Source of the DNA: Dipetalonema caudispina
Lineage: Eukaryota > Nematoda > Chromadorea > Rhabditida > Onchocercidae
DNA length: 64,000 nt
Direction: 5' to 3'
NCBI GenBank assembly: GCA_013365325.1
Contig: JABVXV010000283.1
Span: 1-64,000 of the forward strand
In this document: piece after piece, positions 49,766 to 62,133 of the stretch
Layout: each line of letters begins with the position of its first letter
Position numbering within the stretch: position 1 is the first letter of the stretch
Program-made: the position numbers and the translations under genes
The notes under the pieces: generated by a model
Database searches by the model: none
What the model was told of the DNA's origin: nothing
Seen by the model: the letters and a program-made list of their open reading frames with translations, nothing else

Positions 49766-52267
49766 TACACTCGTCCTGTATTCCTTGAACAAAACACCCC
49801 ACACCTTAAAAATACATTATCAACTAACAGTGAAAGTATGAAAGATAAAAAAGCGGAAGAACAAGCTCAACTGGAGCACGTGACAACATTAACTGATACC
49901 ATTCCACCCTAAGTAAATTAATTCACTACCAAAGAAATTATGAAACATTTGGAATAAAAAATACAACAGAAGTTCGACTGAATCAAGAACTTTGGGGGCA
50001 TAGTAACATCTTATAAGCATCAGGACGATGAAACTCGCACAGATCTATTAGTCTGCATTGGACGGTGAGGAAGAGACTCACCTTGCACTTGGTCATTGTA
50101 ATGTCTAATTCAAAAAAATATTAGGAAGGGTCTAAAGAAAGCAGTCGGATTGAAAGGATCCATATACATGCACTCAAATAAATCTAGCAAACTTACACCA
50201 GCCAGAGATGATATGGAAAATCTGAGATGGGAATACGATGAAAAGAAGTTTCCGTACAAAATGAAACACACTCGAAAATTCAAAGATGTTCATCCAGTGC
50301 GAAAACGCGAGATGTGGTGACTCATCTTGTTCCACAATAAGAGACAAGATGGTTCTCTTTGGGAATCAAAGTAATCTAGCTTCCTTACAGTGCTAGAAAT
50401 TAACTGCTGTTAACAAACTTGGCAAAAGGACCAAGACCAGAGGTGATATACCATTACAGGAAAGATTACAAATCGAAAGACGAGAGATGAGTTACAACTC
50501 TGTTATAGAGACTGATCGATTATTCACGCATTCATCGATTCAAATCAACAAATCCATCTCAATCAAGTATGATTAAAATTGACAAGAGTGAAGGAATTGA
50601 CTCATGACAAAGAGTTGACAAATTGAAAGCGACAAGAGCATTCCAAATGTTAAATTTTTACCAATTGCACCGGAGGAACTTGGTGACAAAGAAAATCTCT
50701 CACCTCCTCAGCCACTGAAACAACAGCACAATAACACAGGATCGACCGCCACTTTCCTTTTATGCTTTTTTTCGCAAACGGACAAACAATTGCACAACGC
50801 AAACGGACGTGCGCAAGCTGTTTGCGGCAATTTAAAGTTAAGTGAATTGAGAGCAGTTACAAGTGATTAGGGTCGATATACACATACTTTCGAGTGATCG
50901 GTCATTAAGATTGGACACGATAAAATGGAGAATAAGCTGGCGACTAGCTACATAACGGAGTAGGTGATTCATAGTTAATCCTTATCAGATGCTCAAGTTA
51001 ATAGTAATTGCTTGTCCACAGTGATGAGAATCCATGTGGATATCAGGCGAGACTTTTATTTTCATATGTTCCAATCGAAGTGACGCACTACAAGTTAAAC
51101 TGGCTTGATGATCTTGGTTGATTAAGGTGTTGGGTGTGTGTGTGTTTTGATTAGCGGGTGGGTTGGAAGGTGAAGTCGATGGTGCGTCTTGAGATATGAT
51201 CTAATGATGAGATAAGAGTTGTTTTGAAGATAAGACTAATATTATAAAGATTCCTATAGCAGCAGCAGGCCTAAAGGCTTAAGTATGACATTTTTTATTA
51301 ATATTTCAAACAATGATAGTTGTTATATTCAGCAAGCATTCCGAGAAACGTTAAAGGCCATGTATGACTTCACACAAATGTGCTTTCATGTATTGAACAT
51401 GAAATCATATCTGTCAGAATTACGCCGAATTGATTATTGCCGAATCTTAAGAACTGTAACTATTTACAAAAAGTCATTTAAATAGTAATAAGCGGACTTT
51501 GGATTGTTATAGTCTGTTCTACTACAGTTAACTGTGTTCATTGCATCATCTCCTTTATATCTTCGATAGTTTAAAAAGTGTTTGCAGAGCATTGTTCCAA
51601 ATTACACCGTTCAAATAGTGATGATATCATACTTTTACGGGTTTTCATTTCATATGATTCCTTTGATTTGAAAGAGTTTTACTTCTTTTATAGTCGCTAA
51701 TCTGCTATTCACTCTGCCTACCATTTTCAACAAAATTCTTTCTTGTATATACATAACGTACTCATCCTTGTCTGGTTCATATGTTAGTTTTATTGGATCG
51801 CTTCTAAGTTTATGTGAAAGACTGCATAAACTGTTATGAATATTTCAGGTACCAAATGTATGCCACACAACACGGATTGACAACCGTTTATTGACACGGG
51901 CAGATATTTGGCGTTTTATGAAATTTCTGGCCATTTATAAAGTGTGGTATGATCAAATCTAAAATGAAAAAAAATACCGTTTCTGGTTATTAGTGCTTTT
52001 ATAACGAAGTAGCTGTTTAATTAAAAACTCCTAGCAGTCCTAGCTATACACCTGCATAAGTTCCGGACTCAGCCTTCACCACTTTCATCACCTATTCTAT
52101 AGCCTTTCTGGAAGCCTAATTTTTCATTTTATTTTCATTTCCAGTGCTTAAATCCGAGCCTGTGCTCATATCAATTTGTTCTGCGAGTCCTGTTTGTTTG
52201 TTGCATAGATGTTTTATTCATATGCTCCATATTTTAATTCAGGAAATCGCTGGCTGGCTGCTTTATA
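49766..52267. other. Divergent intergenic region upstream of hecd-1 and the Rab gene
   Basis: Holds the 5' flanks of both genes. An acceptor-like site just upstream of the hecd-1 ATG (minus strand) and one at 52233-52242 (TTTTAATTCAG) upstream of the Rab ATG may be trans-splice sites. A lysine-rich open stretch at 50102-50320 continues past one stop to 50374 and is unassigned. A short GT run lies near 51133. Confidence 0.5.
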
Positions 52268-53953
52268 ATGGAAACGGACGATTCCTTCGACTTTTTGTTT
52301 AAAATAGTTCTAATCGGTGATATGGGTGTGGGTAAAACTTGTGTCGTGCAAAGGTATTTTGTAACACTTTCAATCAATGTATGGATAGGTTTCATTATTA
52401 CCAGTGGTTTTTGACTGGTTTTGAAACTATTGTAGTTTCCACATGAAATAACAAACTTTAATTTTCGGGAAGTATTTCCCTGAGATACTTCAGTGCTTTA
52501 AAATATTATGGGTTTCTAAAGTCCGTTAGCGTCCAAGCATTGATGAAGAGAGTAGCTAATATTATGTTGGTTTGGAAAGGTACTGGTACGTACATCAATG
52601 ATTAGTGTTAATAAATACCGCGAGATAAAAAATTCAACAGGAAATGGGGTCAGCACTAACCTAAGAATTGGCCGAGATTTTTTGTGCTCAGCTGAAATTT
52701 TAGAAATAGTGATTTCATATTACAAGAGATCCCAGTTATGTGAACGCTGTCTTGCTCTTATTTTGTATTTTGTGCGGCATTTCTTGAATTCAAGACACTT
52801 ACTTAATGTTGAGGATTATAGGAAATATTGCTGTTGATCAAGCAATATACAGCATCCGAAATGTTTTCGGTAATGTAGGAATGACTTCTAATGATTTGTT
52901 TTTTTTATCCTTAGCCAAGTAACATTTAATTCACATTACTGAATGCAATTGAATTAGAATGCAGTTTTGAGCTACTTAAGGTTCAAAAATGGGACATTCA
53001 TCGAAAGACAAGGAACAACAATTGGTGTTGATTTCTCGATGAAAACGCTGATTATCGAAGGCAAACGTGTGAAATTGCAAATTTGGGATACTGGTGGTCA
53101 GGAAAGATTTCGCACAATTACCCAGAGCTATTATAGGTTAGCATAATGTTGAAACCATGGTATTACTTCCTTGTTACAAAGGATTGTACGATGTGACAGG
53201 TCGTTTTACATTCCACTGTGCTATGATACACTTTCCAAGAGCAGTTTTTCTTGCTTACAGCAGAGTGTGAAACATTGAGCAGACGTTAACATTAAAAAGT
53301 GGAACTAATTCAAGTCAAATTGTTGAAAAAGCCCAGTACGCTTCCTATTAATATTCTTAGCATAAATCAGATGTTTATTGTGTTGGCCATTTATTATAGA
53401 TCAGCAAATGGTATTTTATTGTGTTATGATCTAACATGCCGTCAGTCTTTTGAGTCACTCCATCGTTGGCTAGATGATGTATCAAAATTCGCCGCACCGA
53501 ATGTCTGCAAGGTACTTGTTGGTAGGTTTTTTGAATCCTTAAATTCCTTACATTTCATATTTCCTGAACATTTGGATAATGTCTGATAAAATTGCGGATT
53601 TGAAGAGCTGAACGAATAGCGTAACAGGCATATACAGTTCGCTGATAAGTAGTCATCATGCAACATTGTTTCATAACTGATTTTTAGCAACGAAAGCAGA
53701 CCTTGAAAATGAACGTCTTGTCGAACGAGATGAAGGTAGCGAATTAGCAAATACACATGGTATGTGCATGTTCATTGAAACATCATCAAAAAGTAATTTG
53801 AATGTGGATAATGCATTTTTGGAATTAGCGTGTCAGTTGAAGAGGCAATACGAAGCAGGTGTACATTTGGATTCACAGTTGGATGCTTTCAAGATTTCGC
53901 AGGGCACCACAACGATTAGCTCCAAGTGGGCTTCATGTTGCCACTATTTATGA
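52268..53953 (+). CDS. Rab-family small GTPase, Rab19/Rab43-like, atypical
   Basis: Membrane-traffic GTPase. Four exons give 209 residues: 52268-52353, 52981-53136, 53400-53521 and 53688-53953. Motifs: P-loop GDMGVGKT (17-24); switch [11 protein letters not shown] (38-47); switch [12 protein letters not shown] (64-73); TKAD (123-126) in place of NKxD; ETSSK in place of the ETSAK G5 element. [18 protein letters not shown] and the effector region are closest to Rab19/Rab43. The C-terminus ends SCCHYL; C205 and C206 are likely geranylgeranylation sites. Two features depart from the Rab consensus: Gly67 replaces the switch II alanine (the Ras Ala59 position), and Thr123 replaces Asn. TKxD is normal in Rho proteins, so nucleotide binding is probably kept. 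The start follows an acceptor at 52242. Family certain, subfamily moderate. Confidence 0.92.
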
Positions 53954-54032
53954 CTATTCAACTTTTCATATATTTCGTTTGTGAAATTCGACTACAAATT
54001 ACAGTTTTACAAATCTTTTCTTAATTTGCAAA

Positions 54033-54077
<45 letters not shown>

Positions 54078-55417
54078 TTTTTGTTGCCTTTGTTTCTTTA
54101 TGAATCTGTGTTTGCTTTAATTGTTTTATGGACATATGCGCTACTGTTTTGCGAATATCTGTCTTTCAAGGATATGTATGGATAGCATTTTATGTATGGT
54201 ATGATGATAAATGATAAGATTTTTTCAAACTCTAGACTCTGAAAAAATCGGAAGAATTGTGCTCAATTCTAAAACCATTTACTTGACGGTGCAGGCTTAT
54301 ACTATCTACTTAGTAAGATTTTTTTGATCATTTTTGGATCTTGCCAAACTTACTTTACGTGTTGACAAGTAAGTTTTCTAGCAGTTTTCCTGATTTTTTT
54401 CACACCGGAACTTCCAATGCTCTTTTTATTTTGGTATCCTGATCTAAATTAATTACTTTTCTTAAATTTTCTTCCCTCAGATTGCAAAATTGATCCGTCC
54501 AAGTGTATTATATTTTCACATCCTTTCTGTCATTCAGAAATGGTGCTGTATGATTTTTGCAAAATTTCCATAGCATTTTAAATCACACTTCGTATTTTGT
54601 GTCATTTGGAATTAGTTGTAGAAAGTGTATCTAGTTTTTTCTTCATTGATTAGTAGTTATCTGAATATTGTGTAGGCTTGTTAGGGTCGATAGAGCAATC
54701 GTTTGATTCTAAATTCAGGTAGTCATTCATTGAAGACAAGAAGAAATGATTAGTAATGAATATTTATTTGACAGTTTCTTGAAAATCCAGTTGAATGACC
54801 AATTCTAACGTATATAACAATTAGGTGCTGATGTCCCATATCGACATAGTTTTTTTTTCCTTTTTTTTTTGTGCATTTAGTGTACTACACACGTTTTGCT
54901 AGTGCTTCGATTTCGTATTGTATAATTTGTATGCATAGAGAAAAAGATCTGCCGTGATACTGAATATAAACTGCGTATTTTCATGTTCATATTGATATAC
55001 TTGATCGACCGATTTTTTGTTTTCCAAACTGTTCATCGGAGCAGTTTTATCTGTTATTTATCTTTCAGATACATATAGAATCTTTCATTTACATGAATTA
55101 ATTGTTCTTGAAACTGTGCTCCACCAAATTGTAGCACTGTAGTACGATGAATGAGGAATTCAGGAAATTGTAGTGTTTTATAGTCTGCATTCACTGACTG
55201 ATTTTTTGAGTAGCTGAGTCAGGTACATGAAATAATACGTTTTTTTTTTCTTTTTTTTTTTTTGAGAAGTAAAGCTAACACTCAAATTAAATGCAATAAA
55301 TTTGTTGTGCATGTTTGGAATGAGGGCAGTGATTTGTAAAACTTAACTATGATGTGATTAGCAGTTTTATTATGTATTCTAATCCGGCTAACGAATTGCG
55401 TTCACTTAGAACACGCT
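53954..55417. other. Rab 3' flank and CTU1 5' flank
   Basis: T-rich DNA without a recognisable exon. Includes a T42 tract at 54035-54076 and shorter T-rich tracts near 54847-54870 and 55240-55262. CACTTAG just before the CTU1 ATG could be a trans-splice acceptor. Confidence 0.55.
54035..54076. repeat. T42 homopolymer
   Basis: Uninterrupted T run 80 bases after the Rab stop codon, followed by G and more T. No target-site duplication is evident at its ends. Confidence 0.92.
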
Positions 55418-58400
55418 ATGGCACGATGTTGGCAATGTAATGCATCTGCTTCCGTAAAGAGGTCAAAGGATGGTAAACCCGCTTGTGTCGCTTGTTTCAC
55501 TGATGCCTTCGAAACGGTAAATTAGATATATGAATTTAGAAAAATTGTAGTGCAGTACACCGTTTTCAATGCTTTGAACCAAAGCATCCATTCATTTTAA
55601 AATCCTTCGCATACTGATTGTAGCGTTTTTCTGTAGAACACTAAAATATAAAGTAAAATAATAGGGCGGAATACAATGATATGAAGAAAAAAGAAATGAG
55701 AATTGGCATCTCCTGATCATTTATTACGATATCTTTGTCGAATTTGACATGACTTTTATGTAGATAGAGATGGTTGCTCTTTTAATGCCGAGAGTCTGAT
55801 TTTACTCTGCTCTAGTGGAGTATAGCTCGGTTGATAAAAATATCTTATTGAGGAGGATTGACTTGGCAATTCTTAATCAGAGCTCCAAATAAAGGCTATT
55901 GCAAGCCGCAATAGCAGCTCGTCCTCATCCATATTGTAGTTCCTTCAGTACTGTAAGAGTGTCTGTAATAAAGATGTTAATTTGATTTTGCGAAGTTCAT
56001 GTATTGAATGTGCAGGTGAATGAGGAAAAAGTGGTAATGTTGGGTGGGAAAGTGCCATAAGTTATCAAATGAGAAGATGTAATTTATTCTTGGGAAGGGC
56101 TTGATTCAACTGGTAGAATTAACAATACTCAGTATCAGTCAGATCCTGACAATATTTGGAGGTTGGCAAAACGTTTTTGCTATAGGGCCTTCATTATACC
56201 TAGATTCTGTGGGATACTAGTACCAGCACTGCCACTGATGTATAAGATTTTCTGCATAATGGTGCTTTCAGTTACCGTAGCGAGTTGAAGCTCGGAAAAA
56301 GTCACTAAATGATACGTGGTTTGTAAAATTTCTACGGGATATTTGAGGGTTTGGAACTAAATAATGTTTAATTAAGAATCGTAGACACTAGCAAATATTT
56401 CAAAAGTGAATTAGCATTAACCCTATTGGACTTAATGTATATAGACATTGTCTAGACCATAAATTATGGTTTTATGGGCAATGTTGGACTTATTTGAAAT
56501 GATTATTTTTCTGCTACAGGAAGTGCATGATGTGATTAAAACTTACGGTTTATTCGATAACGGTAAAAAAGTTGCTGTTGGAGCTTCAGGTGGTAAGGAC
56601 TCCACGGTATTAATTCATGTGTTAAATAAACTAAATCAGAAGCATGATTACGGACTGGACATCATCCTGCTTTCAATCGATGAAGGAATTACAGTACTTT
56701 TTTCCTGATCAATATTTTCAGAATTTGTTTATGGGTGGCTTACGTTAGAGTATAGTGCTCCATTAATATAATTTGGCATTTTCAGCCACAAATTTTCGAG
56801 GCCTTTTATAACATTCCATTGAAGAATATTTTGTAACAGCGACATAGTATGGGCAAAGGCGAAGTGAGTTACCTATTATTATATATGGGCAACTTTGAGA
56901 GCTCGTAAAATTACTGGTTTTTTAGATCTTGAGAGTGAAGACGTGAGCTAGATTATGATCTTAGAAATTACTTTGAATTGAATTGGTGATGGTTTCAATT
57001 CTTCTTCAAGTTCGTATTCTTTTGCTCTTAGGGTTACCGTGATGATTCGCTAAAAGCTGTTGAAAGAAACAGAAATGATTATGGATTACCGTTGATCGTA
57101 ATGACTTATAAACAACTGTATGGCTGGACAATGGATGAAATAGTATCGGCGATTGGTGCCAGAAATAACTGCACTTTCTGTGGTGTTTTTCGGAGACGTG
57201 CTTTAGACAGGTGATGTTATTTCTGAAATGATCTATTCCTTTTTTCTCTGTCCCTTCCTCTCTGTACTGTTTCTGTGCTTTGATCTTCATATTCCTAACA
57301 TTGGTTCCCTCTCTATGATTATCATTGTTGGAAGCAGGATTCATCTGTTTTGTGCGATTTAGTTGCACTGAAGTTGTGGGAATTCATCCGTTACGGTTTG
57401 TATTTTAGGGGCGCTATTGAGTGTGGAGCAAACATTATTGCAACAGGGCATAATGCTGATGATATGGCAGAGACAGTGTTACTTAACATTTTGCGAGGCG
57501 ATTTGGCGCGGTTACAAAGATGTACCGATATCGTAACAGGTTCAGGCAGTAGTCCCTTTACTTATATCTTTGATGAATTTCAAAATCAACGTGAACTAGA
57601 CACCTTGTCGTAACTGGATTAGCAAGTACTGAGTATTTTGGAAAACAGTGTATAAAGACGCATTTTGTCCCATTTTGATCACTTGAGATAGGATGGATTC
57701 AGTTGAGATAACCGCTGTTAACGTTAAATGGAGGTGATTAAAAGAAATACCATAAAACTCAAATCTCAATAACATTACAGTCATCACACTGACGTCCTCA
57801 ACGTTTCTGTGATAGGTGTTGGCAACATTAACTTTCGACGCTGCTAAACAATTTTGTATAAGCGCACCTCCTGTAAAAAAATTGGATAACAGTTACTTTT
57901 TTAGGATTGGAAGGCTGTTTGCCTCGAACGAAACCTTTAAAATATGTTTTTGAAAAAGATATTGTGATGTACGCACGCTTTAATAGGCTCGACTACTTTT
58001 CTACCGAATGTAAATACGCACCTGACTCCTTCCGTAATTATGTGAGGTACATATTCAATTAAATTTGATTTCACGAGAATATCCTGCTAAACTAATTATG
58101 ATAGCTTGAGGTAATTTGTCCTACAGAATGTATGTCAAGAAGCTGGAGAGGCTACAGCCGAAAGCGATTTTGGATTTGATAAGATCCGGAGAGGCAATTT
58201 CTGCTCGCAGTGATGTTTCTCTCCCCACACTGATCACATGTGAAAGGTGAGTTTTGTCTCAGTCCTAAACTATCTTTGTTGGCGTTCGTGATTAGAGATG
58301 AATGAATCAGTTGTCTGAACTTTAGGTGTGGTTGCATATCGTCGCAGAAGCTTTGTAAAGCGTGTCTTTTGCTGCAGGGTCTATTTACGAACGATTTTAG

Positions 58401-59026
58401 CTTGGGTGTGAAGAAGGTATATTCTTTTGCCAAAATGTATCCTAGTTGGATTCATAGTGTCCTAGTAAAATAAAAACATTCTGTTGAAATACAAATACTT
58501 TTTTTTGATATTGTTTTGAGAAACAAGAACTGCTTAGATGAAAGTTCGATTTCCAAGTGTCCTAATTCATTCAGATTGTCGTAGGATGCTTCTCTTATAA
58601 CAATTTCCGATTGCTTAATAAGAAGGAGAGTTAAAACTCTATATACATATGTAACGTTTCTTAAAATTTATGCTACGCTATTTACGTCTAGGAAAATAGT
58701 TACATGGTTTACGGACTGTTTTCTAATTCTAGTATGGTAGCAAACCTCGTCACAGGAGTACACATGAATTCCCTTTATATGAGCCGATAGTGAGTGTAAA
58801 TAAGTATAGCTAGAGAAACTTATACGCAGCTTCAAGACAACTTTCAACACATTGATGATATTCGATTTCTTATTTGACATATACTAATGCCATTTTTTCT
58901 GCAGAACAAAAATCTAGTCAAAAATTCACTTTGATTTTGCAGAAAACAATGAAAAAAAGAACACGCACAGAGGAATATCCCGAAAGGAAGTGTGCCTGCG
59001 AGACAAAGGACAAGTTTTGTTTCTGA
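55418..59026 (+). CDS. tut-1: Cytoplasmic tRNA 2-thiolation protein 1 (CTU1/NCS6)
   Basis: ATP-pyrophosphatase that, with CTU2, adds the 2-thio group to U34 of cytosolic tRNA-Lys, -Glu and -Gln. Eight exons give 339 residues: 55418-55516, 56520-56693, 57032-57210, 57409-57539, 57905-58046, 58127-58246, 58326-58416 and 58943-59026. N-terminal zinc site: C4, C7, C23, C26. PP-loop SGGKDST at 56-62. Catalytic/Fe-S-type CTFC at 138-141. [12 protein letters not shown] at about 162-173. C-terminal zinc site: C280, C283, C292, C295. The family blocks [20 protein letters not shown] and [19 protein letters not shown] fix the exon 4/5 junction, whose donor is GTTCAG. The last exon ([13 protein letters not shown], ending CFCF-like ETKDKFCF) was chosen for phase and acceptor and is the least certain. 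The stop is 76 bp from that of the convergent IFRD1-like gene. Confidence 0.95.
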
Positions 59027-59102
59027 ATTTGTCCTGTTTCCAGCTATACTAATAATATATTGAAATGAAACAATTTAAGGCACAGCTTCTTGAAACTAAA
59101 TA

Positions 59103-62100
59103 TCAGTGTACGATGCGTTTATCCCTCTGCTTTAACCGCTGCAAATCCCTTGTTTTGTTGATTGCATTTTGTATGGCAACCTGCAACAAAATTAAACAAA
59201 AAAAAAAAAATTGGTAATATCACTCAAGCGAACAAATCCAATGAAATGTACAATTACCCGTCGTAGTTTTTCCATTTTCGTTGGAAATATTTCAGTCGCT
59301 GGTCCTAAATCGAACTGTTCTCTTAAAACTGGATTCATTTTGAGATGGGAATTTATGCTGCCATGTAAAACACCACATATAAATTCGTATAAGAGTTTCT
59401 TCCGACAGGACTTTATACTCAGTGTTTCATCGCCAAACTTTACATCAAATACTGGCGCTTCCTGTCCCTGAAACAAGTCCAACTATTTTGCAGAAAATCA
59501 TTCTGCATGGTCTTTCCAGTCCTCCCGACCGGTTGCGGCAATATTATTCTCTATATAAGTTTTGCAACCAAGATCTTGTGACAAGTTCATCGACATATAC
59601 AACCCATTGGTTAAAACCCTAAGGTCAATATCCAAATACAAACAAATGGCTTTCTTTAACGTCATAGATCACAGCTTTTCAAAACAGTGAGATTAAGCAA
59701 GGCTACCTTTATAGATGCATACATCTGTCTGAATGTGGACTTTTGTATTTTTCGATCTTTCTTGGCTCGGAATTTCAATGAATCGGTTGTCAAATTCGCA
59801 AAGATATCCAAAAGGTGCTGCTGGTTGGGAAATCGATATTTATCACCGAATGTCAATACGGCAGCTTCATGCAAAACTGCCAAAGCTTTACCCGCACTTA
59901 GTCTCATTTCCAGCTTTAATAAATATGATAAGGACAGCAGAAAGAGTTGTAGTAATAGCTAAATTCATTAAAACTTGAAGTCTTCAACAAAGAAGTGAAA
60001 ATATGACATCAGGTACTATATACTTGCCTCCGTGCCATCGAGAAACGTAGACAACTTGGGTTCATCTAATAATGCGACTCTCAAAGCTTCTCGTCCTCCC
60101 TAAAAATTATATAGTGAAAATTTATTTTGATGAGGTATTATGGATAAGCAGTGTGGGTTAAGTACGAACATAGATGCTGTTCACGATCAAGTCGCTAGTA
60201 ATTTCAATCAATGGAATAATGAAAATGATTTGAAAGATTTTACTATAGACCTCCAGAGTCCACCTGTGGGCGTAATCCATATGCAATTATGCCACTATGA
60301 TTCACGCGTGGCCGAATGAAGACAGAAATAGTTTCTGACTTCCATATCTACAGATAAACTAATGGAGAGTTCTCTTCCCTTCGAACATTTTATTCTTACT
60401 TGATGGATCAGTAGAGACCATCCTGATAAAGCTGCGCAAAACAGCTTTACAGAAGTGGCACTTGATTTCGCAGTAAACCACATAGACCGTAGTACAGCAA
60501 CAGATGCAAGAATTGATGCTGGCTGTTCCAAGCATAGGAACGTACAAAGGGCCACTGAACGTGCACAGTGGCTACGCAGCTGAACGTTTCGAGCCGGATC
60601 TAGGGATAGTTGGCACAAAAAATTAACCACCGGTTCCATTTCACTGGCAATCTTTTCTCCTGAAAATTAATGGACAAGTGGTAAAAAAAATATAAAATTT
60701 CCTTGATGGCTCATCAGTCCGGTATGCTTATGGAAGGTAACAATCGTTAATTTCAAAATCGCATTTTATAGGTCTGGTATGTTCGTTTTTTAAATTTGGT
60801 CTCTAGAAAGTTCCTAACTACAACTAATGTCGTAGGAACTGAATTTCATAAAATTGACCTAACTGAATGGAGATCAAAATAGATATAGAAGCAGCAATTT
60901 TTGCTTCCTCATCGGTTTTTCGTAACGCTTTATCAGTAACATCTATTAATGTAGTAGTCCATTTTTCGAGGTCCACAGCTATATATCGTTCAGTTAATAA
61001 GGTTTTAATATTATCCATTGCAGCCAAGCGGATGGATACGCTGAAATATAAAGCGTTTTTTAATAGTGATAAAAGAAAAAAGACAAAAAAAAAAAAAAAA
61101 AAAAAAAACATTAAGTTATTCCTATTTAAACATAGAACGTGTTCGGATTTAAACCACTTTTCGGAAGAGAATTATTCACGACACATGTTACTCAGTGTAT
61201 AAAACTCCATCCATCGGTTCTCCTTACTTTTTGTTGGTAGCCTTATCAAGGAAACCATCCAGCTGATCGGAAGGAGTCACTGCATCAGTCAGATCATCCT
61301 CATCTGAAATGTTATACGCTGGTATACGGGGAGATGATTTCAGCAAGAAAGTTTGTACAGAATTCTATCTTAGTAAAACAAAGATTTTACAACAATATTG
61401 CACAACAGTTCAATTCGGAACCAAGGCTAAAATCTACACATTTTTGTTATTTTGATGTAATAAATTCTATCAAATTCAATTTCAGCTTCCAAAAACAGCT
61501 TGAATACTTACCAGTTGCGCTACGCACATCATAATCCAATGTCAAATGTGTAACACAGGATGCATCATCACTGTCAACACTGTCCACTTTTACCACTGCA
61601 AGCACTGAATATCGTAAAACTGAAGTTTTATATATCGATTCTATTGGTAAATTCATTAGGTTAGGATAAAGTGCGATGTTCACCGGGTTTTTAATCTCAA
61701 ATAAAAGTCTTGTTTATTTGGAGAAGTTCTAGAAAAAATCACAAGGTATTTCTTTTCTATACTTCTAGTTTTGTTTTTTATCTTACCACTACACCTGAAA
61801 AGGTTTCATCACTCTTCCACCATTCCTTGCTACGTGTACACTATGATGTATGAAAATAAAAAAACAACAAGCTCATAACAATGGTTAACATAGTTAATAG
61901 CTTAACTTCCAAATTAAGAAAATTAAAACATTTTCGAAGCTAATTCTCACCAGTCCATCTAAATTCCGGACATTTAATTCTCTATGAAGTCAAAGACTGC
62001 AACGAAACATGAGAATCGTAATGAAGATTTTTGCCTTCATTGAGAAGGAAGAGATACCAGTTTTGCGCGGAACAGAGGAGAAAACAGCGAAATCTTCTCG

Positions 62101-62133
62101 GTCAGCTTTGCTCTTATTACGTCGTTTTCCCAT
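59103..62133 (-). CDS. IFRD1: Interferon-related developmental regulator-like (IFRD1/TIS7)
   Basis: Armadillo-like repeat protein. IFRD1/TIS7 acts as a transcriptional co-regulator and has ribosome-linked roles in other animals. Nine exons give 414 residues (human 451): 62058-62133, 61512-61595, 61228-61303, 60859-61040, 60400-60659, 60028-60099, 59707-59913, 59258-59467 and 59103-59180. Exon 1 is basic (MGKRRNKSKADRED), like the MPKNKKR start of IFRD1. Next comes a DSDDAS acidic segment, then IRLAAMDNIKTLLTERY and ISILISIQLG in the IFRD repeat domain. RLSAGKALAVLHEAAV and KFRAKKDRKIQKSTFRQMY match the most conserved IFRD block. The C-terminal domain has NSHLKMNPVLREQFDLGP and ends DKRIVH. 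Exon 6 uses a GC donor (GAG|GCAAGT). Phases close throughout, which supports exon 1 although it is 460 bp upstream. Confidence 0.92.
61085..61108. repeat. A24 homopolymer in IFRD1-like intron
   Basis: On the gene strand it is a long T tract upstream of the exon at 60859-61040. A shorter A tract lies at 59200-59212. Confidence 0.9.

Noticed and set aside
54035..54076. T42 tract as the poly(A) tail of a retroposed copy on the minus strand
   Set aside because: No adjacent gene-like sequence and no target-site duplication. Long A/T runs are common in introns and flanks throughout this window.
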